The notes under the pieces are model-generated. The model was not told the origin of the DNA, did not search any database, and saw nothing but the letters and a program-made list of their open reading frames with translations. The translations under genes were made by a program, and so were the position numbers. A stretch of 64,000 bases of DNA, taken from the NCBI GenBank assembly GCA_964036665.1, contig OZ038529.1:24686060-24750059 (forward strand), in the 5' to 3' direction. Numbering within the stretch: position 1 is the first letter of the stretch; each line of letters opens with the position of its first letter. Shown in pieces: positions 35,501 to 47,500 of the stretch. This stretch comes from Gordius sp. MW1. Taxonomy: Eukaryota > Nematomorpha > Gordioida > Gordea > Gordiidae.

Positions 35501-38500
35501 ACTCCCGATTTCATTTTACATAAGTAAATCTAGGAAACGTTAAAATTATTGGAAAATTTATAGAAATTATGGTGTGATTTTTTTGCAATTTTGATAGAGG
35601 AATATATTTTTGTCTTATTTAGCGATGAGTATGTAATAGATATCATGAATTTTAATTAGTGATGTAAAAACGGCTGGGTCTTCTTTGGTCGACCTTTCGT
35701 TCTGGTCAACTAAACACAAACAGACCAAAATTTTTTTGGTCAAATCTTTGGTATGATCATGTTTAGTCGACTAAAACCGTAACCAAACAAAATCCAGCCG
35801 TTTTTACGACACGGATTTACCGTATAATGATTTTTCGAAGGGGTTTACCAAATATTTGATTTTTATTGGGAAATTTAATCTTTACAGGAATAGAAAATTG
35901 TATTTTGGATGTTTTGTGTGGAAGAAGAAAAACTTTCATTTTTTCACGAGCTTAGCAAGAGTACGCGCAGATGATGCCCCTCTTTGCCCATGACGTCCAT
36001 TAAAGTCTCTGATCTCTGAGAGATCTGCTTTAAACGTCATAAACATATTGTAATAGCAATAAAAGCAATTAGGCTGTAGGGGAACAAAGGGATGCCACCA
36101 TGGGCGTAGCCAGGGGGGCCGGAAGGGGCGGCTGCCCCCTTTAAATCCAAACATTTGTTCAAATTTATTAGTATTATAGCTAAAATTTCAAAAAATTATC
36201 ATTTGCCCCTCCCTAAATCATTATTGCCCTCCCCCCTTTGATTCCAAATCTGGAAACGCCCTTAGATACCACAAGAGGTAAGGGCAGATGGAGATTCCAC
36301 AAGCATATAAAATTTTTACTTTTTGTATGTATAAAAAATGCATCCCGTTAAAAACGTCATCCATTTTTTTAAAAGAAGCTAGGTTGTCAGCACCCATTTA
36401 GACCTACCGTCGTATTTATCATACGCAAAATAGACCATTTTTAGTCTAAAAATTTTAATACTTAATGGCCCTTAGATATTATCAAACATAGTTTTTATTG
36501 AAGCTTAAAATGTGATCTACCTTTCTGGTGGATCATTTTTATTGTGTTTCCTTATTCAATGCCTTCTTTAACTCGTAAAAGCAAGTGTAATTCTAGAAAT
36601 TCGAAAAAACAGAACCTTCCGTAAGTATTTGTTAATAAAGTTTTATATAAACAATATTTAATTAATTTAATTTGATATATTATTAAACTATAAAAATTTC
36701 TCTTTAAAATGATATGTTTTTTATATAAAATTTATAAGACTTTAATATTAAAATATGTCTTTAAAATTGAGTGTCGTATATATCATACCGTAGGCCTTTG
36801 AATACAGAAGAAGTGCTTACTCTATTGGAATCTAATACTACCTTATTGAGCAATGTTCAACAAATTGATCTGGCCTTAGTTCCACCTCCAGACTATCTGG
36901 ATTCTGATAAAGATGAAATTTCAGAGGATGAAAATGAAGTTTTGATTAATGATCCTCATAAGTTAGGACCTGGGGTCTTATCAAGAAAAGCTGAAGTTTT
37001 AATAAGAGATATAGATAATGAAGTAATTCAATTAACTACAGAAATGTTATTAGAAATTCCTATCCCAAATTATAAAGATGACAATCCTTCAAAAAAACAA
37101 AAACTCTTATCTTGGAGTCCAATAAATCTTATGCCAGAAACTAATGAACATACAAAATTTAAAATTCAAAATATTAAAGAAAATGTTCCAAATATATTGA
37201 CTTTTATACAAAAAGATGCCCTGACACCTTTACAAGTGTTCCAACTATTTTGGGATCCAAGTTTAGTAGAGATTATATGTAGAGAAAGTGAAAAATATGC
37301 TAAATATAAGTATAGTGATGAAACTTTTAATGTTTCATGTGATGAAATTTACAAACTGCTAGGTGTGTTGTTATTATCAGGGTATTGTAAGTTGCCACAA
37401 AAGCGACTATATTGGCAACTCAGGCAGATTTTAATAATAGTGCCATTGTTAATTGTATGGCAAGAGATAGGTTCAATACTATTTTTAAGTATTTACACTT
37501 TTCTGATAACAATATTAACAGGGAACTTGGAAGCATAAAAAAAGTTAATGTTTTAATGAACCATATCAACAACAATTTTGAAAAATATATTGCGTCTAAT
37601 CCGATGATATATTCTTTAGATGAGGCCATGGAGCCCTACTATGGTAGATTTCATTTGAAACAATTTATCCGTGGTAAGCCCATAAGATTTGGGTTTAAAT
37701 TTTGGTGCTTGAACAAACCCAATGGATATTGCTGTCGCCTGAGGACGGCATATCCAAAGCGGATCAGCAATGTTTATACCGAGGTTCGGTTCGATAAGCT
37801 TGAACATTGGCCTGCTAAGAACCCAACACAAAGGAGGTTGGGGTTTGTCACAAGTCTGTGAAATTTATATGCACAAAATGCAACGTGGGACTTCACATAA
37901 ATTGTTTTATTCAATATCATACTTTATAACTTTTACAATACTATTCATATTTTCTGTGATTATTTTTTATAAATCTTGAAATAAACTTTAAGACAATTTA
38001 TCTCCAGCTATGCTTTTACAGAAAGTAGAGTAGTTATAGGGTTAAAAGTTCGTTTTATACAGCCATAAAGACAGCATGTCCTACCGTATGATATATACGA
38101 CACCTTAAAAATGGCAGTAAACAAGTTTTTTTTTCAATTTTTTTTTAAATTTGTTTTATTGGTGCAAAATCACCTAGGAATTCCAAATTTTATGAAAATC
38201 TGTCGAAGATTTCTATGGTCCGGTCTTAATGGGTTAAATTCGAATTTCCAATTTCACAAGCACGATAGTGTTTTCTTCAATTTTAGTTAAAGCGAATTTC
38301 GCCCTCTGGCCAAGGTCAGACATATCATATTAAACTGCGGTTTTATTTTTAGACAAAATTTTAGTCTGATTTCTAGGTTTCCATTATAAAGCATCAAGCG
38401 GAGCGAGTGTCAAAAAGTGTGATGTGCAAATTAGCACCAATAATTAAAAAAAGATTTTGGCCTCCAGCCAACCGTTATTAACTAAAATGTAAGCAACGGT

Positions 38501-41500
38501 CATCCTTTATTTTTCGTCAATTATTTAGCCAGTTTCGCAGTTTTCCGTTTTAAACAAAGTTCAAAAAAAGCGTTTGAGATTTGTAAAGATAATCAGTCGG
38601 AACAAAAAAATGAGGGGAGCAATAATGATTTAAGGAGGGCAAAATGATTTTTTTTTATAAATTTTGATAGATAGGGGGAGGGGGCAGTCGCCCCTCTCCA
38701 CCACCGCTACGCCCATGCACACAACATAATATCCAGAATCATTATGCTCTATTAATGGACATTTTTTTATCAAAAGTAAGCCCATAAATTATATAGGTAT
38801 TAATAAAATTACTTATATCTTACAATGTTAAGCGGTGTCGCGTTAAAGACGATATTAATAGCTAGGAGCAACAGAGCAAGTCATAAAATATTAAAAGCAT
38901 TTTAATTTTTATTCCCCGTTTTGTTTTAGTTAAGATGAAGTAAAACAAACTCATTCTTGTTTAATTGAATGTCGAAATTTTCCATTAATTTTTAATGCAT
39001 TTATAATTGTTTTTTGCTTATCCTCATATTCAAGTTTGTATTATTTGGAAAGCAGTTTTTTCTCAATTTTTGACAGCACTATTAGCATAAAATCAGCATA
39101 AAAATGAAATGTATTAATAACCAATTAATATTTAAATATACCGTGTGATTGTTTAAATATGTGTTTTCATGGGCGTAGCCAGGATTGAATTAGAGGGGAG
39201 TGGGAAATGATTTGGGGAGGGGCAAAATGATCATTTTGAAATTTATGCCATAATTTTAAAAAATTTAAACAAATTTTGGATTTAGAGGGGGCAGCCGCCT
39301 CTCCCTGTTCCCGCCCCCCTCCCCATTGGCTACGCCCATGTATGTATTTGACGACGTTCTTGGACGTTTAAACTTAAAACTCGTGCGTTACAATGCTGGC
39401 TAGTGGCAATCATTTTAGAATTCAACTCGTTAAAAAAGTCATCCATTCTTTTAAAAAGAAGCTAGGTAGGCAGCTTAAATATTTATTTCTAATGTGAAGA
39501 ACACGACAAAAGGTGTTTTTCTTCAATTTGAGCTAAAATGAATTTTAGCCTCTGTCCAGGGTCAAACAAATCAAATTTAAACTGCGGTTTTATTTTTTTT
39601 GATTTTGGAATGGAAGATTACAATTTATTGTCAAGTTTCCAAACATTAATGCTGCAATATATACATAGTACATTATGTGTGAAGGGTATAATAGAGTTTA
39701 TGTAAAAGGAGGAATAAAGATCGACTATACAAACAATACCGGATGCACAACCCTGTGGTTTGTAATAGGTTTAGGGAATGGGGGAGGGATTAATGCGAAG
39801 GCGATGCGATAACTGTGTTTGGATTTTGCTGTTTGAGAAGGTGCAATTTTCTACAATCGAAAAAACGTCTGGCCTTATCTAATAGTCCTCCAGCTTGGTT
39901 GGTCTTCTTCTTGGAGGTTTGGGGGTCTGGGAGGGGGGTATTAACGTTAGTTGACGACGGCCTTCTCTCATCCCTATCCCTATTCATGCGAACGAATTCA
40001 TCGAAATCTATGCGGTCATTACCATCCCTATCAGCTCGTTCCATCATGTGCCGAAGGTCCGAGTCCGAGGCATCTATCCCTATAGCCTCTAGCACTCTCC
40101 TAATCTCGCCCGCGTCTATGTATCCGTCCCCGTCCGCGTCAAAAGCCGAAAATAATTCTTGCAGCAGCGCTAAATACTCTTTTTCTCCGTCGTCAACTGC
40201 GCCCATCACTTCCCGCTCGGGTTCGGGTTGTTGGTCTTGGGCCCGTTGGTTGTGGTGGGAGCGCTTGAAAGAAGCTCGCAAGTCGTGATTTTGCGGTAAC
40301 TCTCGGTCAGCTAGGCGAGCGAATTCTTCGAAATCGATGGTTCCATTACGATCTACGTCGGCTAATGCCATTATTTTTTCCTCCAAACTGCCCTTGGTCT
40401 CACCAACTTTCTCACTAATGTCGGGGGTGTCAGTAGTGCTTAGAGCCGTTCGTAACTCTTTAGGAACTACTCCTAGCTTGCCTTTTCTCTGCTCCGTCTC
40501 CACAAATTTTTCATTGGGATTCTCTTCTTTCGCATACGAGCTATTTTCTTCTTCTTTAGCACCTAGTCTCAGCGTTTTCAAAAGGTTTCCCATCTCCTGT
40601 AACGATATGGAACCATCTTTATCCTTATCCAAAACCGCGAATATTTCGTAAATATCTTTGAGTCTTTCCTTCGGAATGTCAGCTATATTAGTGTCAAATT
40701 TTAAGGGTTCGTAGGCATCGTCTTGAATTCTTGAAGATTTCATTGTGCTATGATAAATTTTGTTAGATCTTTTCCAAGGCCAATAGCTTTACATATTCTA
40801 TATGCAATTTGGGTTTGAGGAATTTATAAATAGAGCGAAATATGAGATTTTAGCGAAGGCGCGCGATAGTAATAATAGTATTCCCGTTTTACAAACTAGC
40901 AGCAAGCCATCGAACGAAATATATTTGCGATGATTGACAAAGACTGTGGGTAAGGTTGTGGTTATAAAAAGGTGTATCAAAATATTGATCACAAATAATA
41001 CAAAAAAATGATGGGTTTGGGGAAGGAGAGGGGGAAGGTAGAAATGGCAATTTATTTTTCCTTTTATGATTCTTCCATCAATCATACCTGCCATAGGTAG
41101 GCCCATCCCCCTCAGTCGAACAATACGATTTATTATCGATTTTTTTGTGCCCCCCTTCCCCTTATATACATTGCCTTCACTTATCAATAGGGAGTTCCCC
41201 CTTAAAGTACAGATGATTTCGATTTAGAGTCTTATGCGAGACGTTCAGACAACGGGGTTCGGGTAATTTTTATGGCCCAGTTCTCTATTCATTACGTTGG
41301 CCTTGCATGACTTTGAATTGAGAATAGAAAGGCAAAAAACTCTCCCCTATTAATTGCTATTCAATTTATGGTACTTATAAGGATTTTAGGGTACATACGT
41401 CTTTCTTGGCCCCCTCTCCCGACTAGACCAATGATTTCCTGTAAAATCTTGTTAAAGTTGCCCGAAAGTGAAGCCAAAAAATGAAAAATCTGTTGATTTC

Positions 41501-44500
41501 AGAAATAAATCTTATTTTTAATTGCGAAATTTTATTTTTTTCTCTTCATAAAGGTTAATATAGTGTCAAAAAAAAAGACAGTAAATTTCCATACATTTGT
41601 TGTAAAAAAATTGCTGTTTGCAAACAAATATTGGTAGAGCTCTTTATTCATGGGCTTAGCCAAGGGGGGCATGATAGGGCTGCTGCCCCCCACTAAATCC
41701 AAAAACTTGCTTAAATTTATTAAAATTATGGCTAAAATGTCAAAATTGCTCCTCCCTAAATCATTATTGTCTTCCTCTAATTCCAATGCCCCATAGCTTT
41801 ATTTATAATTGCCACGCTTCTATGATTTTAAAATTTTGCCATTAGTGTGGGGTATAAGTGGTATCTGTGCTGAAAATATTGTTATTTTTAATTGAAAAGG
41901 TAAACGGTGTTGACCGGGGAATAACCCTGTGAATTACGTCATTAAATTTCGATTGCTTTTATTAATAAGGCTTCTTCTCGGCGGTCGACCGACACACATT
42001 AATATTACATATTATTGTCAATATTAAAGCAACATTTTATATTTGCCCTTGCAAAATGCTTAAAATTTTGCCTCTAGTGCTTCAAATCCCGCTTTTTGCT
42101 TAGGGATTTAGCTCTAACAACTTTAATTTTTAAGTAAATTGCATGAAAAATAACAACCCTGATATTTTGTCGTTATTTTTTTGCTATCCAACCTAAAATT
42201 TTGTGTTAGGAGATGAGGAACTTATAAATTTGTCAAATTTATATTGTTTATAATGTTGTTCTAGTTTAATATCTTATTTTTTATTTCCTTTTTTATTATA
42301 AAAAATGTGCAAAAAAATCACGTTAAAGCATAACACATTTTACACCTCCTTATTTGTGCGCATTTCAAAATGGCGGAAAATCGCTTTTTATTTGCATTTA
42401 GACAAATGGCGCGATCCATAAAATGCGAAATGTATCGTACGAAACATTTTCAAATGATAAACGAAATGGAAAAATATGTGAAAAGTTTCAAGTGTAGAAG
42501 GCGTGGTCTCTTAGCCTTCTTCCGAAACCATAATGAACTCGAGGAGCCAAATCATCTCACTGGGCTCAGTAGATGTTGCGATAATTGTCTTAAAAACAAG
42601 TAATTTGAAAGGTGTAGTCAGGGGGTGAAAGAGAGGGCGGTTACCCCCACCCTTTAAATCCATTTTTTTCTTCAAAATTGAATATGGCTAAAATTAAAAA
42701 AAAAAATATTATTTTACCCCTCCCCCCTAGTATTGCCCCCTCTAAATGCATTTTGTCCAAAATTTAGTATAAGCTATGGCTTAAATTACTACAAAAATAT
42801 CATTTTGCCCCTCCCTTAATAATAATGCCCCCCCCCTCTAAATCCAATTCTGGCTATGCCCGTGAAGTAATTTCAAAAATTTCATCAACAATTTTTGTGT
42901 CAATTTGATACGTAATTTTGATTAGTAAAAGGGAATAAATAAAGAAACTTTTTTATTGATTAGATGGGATATCAAAAATTTATACATTAATTCTCAATAT
43001 TATGAAAGTTCCTATTTCATTAGGGAAGGGGCACGAGTATCGAAATGCTTTTTTAATTAAAATTTAGATAAGTAAGATAATAAAACAGTCATAAAATTTC
43101 GTGAAATTTATTAGACTAAGAGGCTGTCAGGCCATCATCTTAATTAAATTACACTCCTCTACCCTCCTTATTAAGCCTTTATTGATTTCTTTTAGTAGAT
43201 TTAGTAGATAGAGCTCTGTCTACATTGCACTCTATTGCCACGATCCCATTAAGACTAATTTGTTAGGGGCACGATAGATTTTTTGAAAATTTGATATAAC
43301 TTTAAAAATGTAAAACAAAAATTTCAGAATATTAATGTCTCATCTGTGAAACGTAAAATAAAATTTTTCAGCGCATACTAGTGTTGTAAAAACGGCTGGG
43401 TTTTTACAACACTACCGCATATACCCTAGGATTAAGTTTCAATTTTACATCGTTAAAAGGGATGCCATGCAATATCATGTGATGAGCCTGTATTTGTTTA
43501 TCAAATTTAACTAAAACCTCAAATCTGGCACTCTCCGGTGGTTTTTAATTAAAAATTGTCGGTTTGTTGATTTTATTGATTACATAGAGTAACGCCTCCC
43601 TTGCCAGATGGGTGGGCCAATAAAATACAGACACGGGAGGCATCATATAACCATAAAGAGTCAATCGAAGTGGGGCGTGAAGCCCACGATCTATTTTGTG
43701 CAATGCGAACTCTAGATTTTGGCTATGGACTTAATGTCCCCATCCTATTTTTGAGAGGATCTTCCTGTAAACGCCTAAGCTATTACATGACAAAAAAACC
43801 CGGCTATGGACAAGGGAAATATCGGAGCGAGAAATGGTGGAAAGCTCTGGGTAATTTGATTCGAAATTTTTTTCTACGGTTAGAATTGCTTCGAATGATT
43901 GTTAACTAGAGCCCTGCAAAATGGAATTTATTCGGCTTGAGCCCGATACTTTTTATTTAATTTTACCCGACCCGAGCCCGACTCGAATTTTTTGAAATGT
44001 AAATTTATAACAAACTATTTTTTCAGAATACCCACCCGCCTCTTTTTCATTTTACACAAATATATTTTGTCTCCTCTAAATAGCCTACTTAACTAAGGAA
44101 TTGTAGAAAATTTCAACATATTTTTTAGCTAGATTTTGCTTGGGGCCGGGCTTAAGCCTCGGCTTGAGTTGAGTCATCAGGTCCGACCTGAGTCCCAGGC
44201 CCGATTAAATTTTAATTATAGGCCCGGCCCGTGCAGGGCTCTATTGTTAATACACCTAAAAACCGGATAAAAACTAAAGATTTTTTGCGTATTTTAAGGC
44301 GATTTTTTGCGTAGGGTAGTGCAATATTTTGTAGATTTACGGAAATTTATTGGATTTAAAAGATTAAAGCGAAACCATTTAAATTTTATTCATGAGGTGT
44401 GTGAGAAAACATAGCGAATTTTAATAAAATCAAATTAATTTAACGCATATAATTTACTTATTTGTTATAAAATCTTTTGTATGAATAAATTTTTTATGTC

Positions 44501-47500
44501 TCGAAAATTTAAAAGATCATTTTGTAAAAATTACATTTTAGGGCGAAAACTTTTGTTAGAAGGATATTTAACCGAAAATCAACTGACAAGTGTCTTTGGT
44601 TCTACTATTGCTATGACGGCCAAAGGTAAGGCTTGGTTAAAAAGATACGAAACCAACCCCGATCAAACTGCTTTACTACTGGAATGGGATACAGATTTAG
44701 CTGAAGATCATACCACTACCAAAAATTATATGGAAAAGTTGGGAAATTTTTTTATTGATATTAACTTGCAGGTTTTGTAAATGAAAACGAAATTTCGTAA
44801 ATTATAATAGTGAACTCTAATTCTGAACCTATTTTATGATTTTTGACTATGTGTTTTTTAATTACAATACAAAATTTTAAATGAAAAAGAAATTTCATAA
44901 ATTGTAATAGTGAACTCCGATTCTGAAGATTATTTCATGATTTTTGGAACTTAGAAAACGTAAAGTCTTTGTTAATTTGTAATTGGAGACCATTATTTTA
45001 ATATAAACTTTAATTTTGAGTGAATGTTTTTTGCTCTTTAATGAAATGCTTGTTTAAAAACAGGATTCAACAGGAATTCTTATGCGACTTATTATAATAA
45101 AGATCATCGCATATAAATTGTAGCTCATTTTTGGCCCTCACATTTTATGTCAATTTATTTAATCAATATTTATTTTATCAACAAGGATAATACCGATGAT
45201 TCCAATAGTATCCAATGGCAAAAATTTAGAAAACGCGAAAGCCAAATTAACCCAGGGTGGACATGATTGGTTAGCTTGTGGACAAGGAACCATTCATGAT
45301 AATGGCAAACAGCCTGGAGAAGTTGGACCTGTAAATGAGCAAAACGACAATTTGAACGCTAAGCTCTTTCAAGAATTGCTACAGCTACGTTCTCTCCTCG
45401 CCAATGATCATAAAGTTGCACCTTTCATGATCGCCAGCAACAAAAATTTGGCAGATATAGCCAAATTAAAGTTTGAATTTATCATTTATTCTATAGTTCA
45501 AAAACAAAAAATATCAAAAAAATTATAAGGTTATGGTTAGTGTTGTAAAAAGGGCTGGGTTTTGTTTGGTCGACCTTTTTTTTAGTCGACTAAACATATA
45601 CAGACCATAGGTTTGACCAATAAATCTCAGGAGGCGACTAATAAAAATTCACCAAAAAAATTTGGTCTGTATATATTTAGTCGACTAAAACCGAAGGTCG
45701 ACCAAACAAGACCCAGCCGTTTTTACAACACTAGTTATGGTAGTATTTAGCGCATTAGTGTGTAAAAAATTATCACTCTTGATGCCAACCTTATTCGTGT
45801 ATTGTTGGTAGTATTAAGCGCAAAGTTAGTGTGTAAAAAAATTATCACTTTTGATGCCAACCTTATTCGTGTATTGTAGTAAAAGTAATTAATTATGCTT
45901 GTTTATATTATAAGGTGAACAAAAAACCAAACATATATTGCATATATGTTGTTGTTGTTTTTATGCAAAATCGTTTATTTTATTAAAAATTAAACTCGAG
46001 CCTTCGGCCCTCGTGGGAAGGGGGAGGGGAGAAGGGAAGGGGGGAAGGGAAGGGGGGACGACTCATCTATACTTCGTATAAATGTATCATATTTGCTATG
46101 CAATTTATGGGCGAGAAAGGTGGGAAGGGGCGAGAATGCTTATAGGGGGGTATTCAATGCCTAATGATTAATTAATTATTAATTTTTATGCAAATTTTCC
46201 ATTTATGGGCAAAATGTAATATAGGCAAAATGTAATATAGGCAAGGGTTAGGGTTAGATTTAGTGTTTGCATCTAGTTGCGTATTATATTAGTTTTTATG
46301 GCCTTTAGTGATTATGGGTCTAACAAACATTATATTATAAAACATCACAATGTTAAGAATTTGCAGAATTGTTGGGAGAAATTTTTTGTTGAATTTGAAC
46401 AATTTTTAATTAAAAAAATCAAAAATTTGGCCAATGGTCATTTTTTCTCCATTGGTCAGTACCAACAGATACTCTATAAGTCAATGATAGCCAAAAAAAC
46501 GGGAAAAAAAATTTTGATGCTCACTTTGGCCAATGGTCATTTTTTTCCATTGGTCATCAGCCAGCACACGGTAAAAGTGGATATAAATTCATAAGAGTAA
46601 AAAAAAACGAAAAAAAAATTTTCGAATCACATTTTGGCCAATGGTCATTTTTTCCATTGGTCAGCAGCCAGGACACGGTAAAAGTGGATATAAATTCATA
46701 ATAGTCAAAAAAAACGAAAAAAATATTTTCGAATCACATTTTGGCCAATGGTTATTTTTTTCCATTGGTCAGCAGCCAGGACACGGTAAAAGTGGATATA
46801 AATTTATAATAGTCAAAAAAAAAAAAAAAAAAAATTTCGATTCACATTTTGGCCAATGGTCATTTTTTCCATCGGTCAGGAGCCAGCGGACGGCCAAAAA
46901 GTCATAATAGCAATGGTAGTAACAGGAACAATCATAATAGTCAAAAAAAACGAAAAAATTAACTCGGATTCACATTTTGGCCAATGGTCATTTTTTTCCA
47001 TTGGTCATCAGCCAGCACACGGTAAAAGTGGATATAAATTCATAAGAGTAAAAAAAAACGAAAAAAAAATTTTCGAATCACATTTTGGCCAATGGTCATT
47101 TTTTTCCATTGGTCAGCAGCCAGGACACGGTAAAAGTGGATATAAATTCATAATAGTCAAAAAAAAACGAAAAAAAAATTTTCGAATCACATTTTGGCCA
47201 ATGGTCATTTTTTTCCATTGGTCAGCAGCCAGGACACGGTAAAAGTGGATATAAATTTATAATAGTCAAAAAAAACGAAAAAAATAATTTCGATTCACAT
47301 TTTGGCCAATGGTCATTTTTTCCATCGGTCAGGAGCCAGCGGACGGCCAAAAAGTCATAATAGCAATGGTAGTAACAGGAACAATCATAATAGCCAAAAA
47401 AAACGAAAAAATTAACTCGGATTCACATTTTGGCCAATGGTCATTTTTTTCATTGGTCAGCAGCCAACGGACGGCCAAAAAGTCTTATTATCAATGATAG

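Noticed and set aside
39815-40651. Plus-strand open frames opposite the EF-hand gene
   Set aside because: They have no domain and are antisense shadows of a GC-rich coding region.
44771-44776. WRN exon 8 ending at the CAG|GT of 44771
   Set aside because: That phase does not match exon 9. The GT at 44777 (TT|GTAAAT) does, and is closer to consensus.
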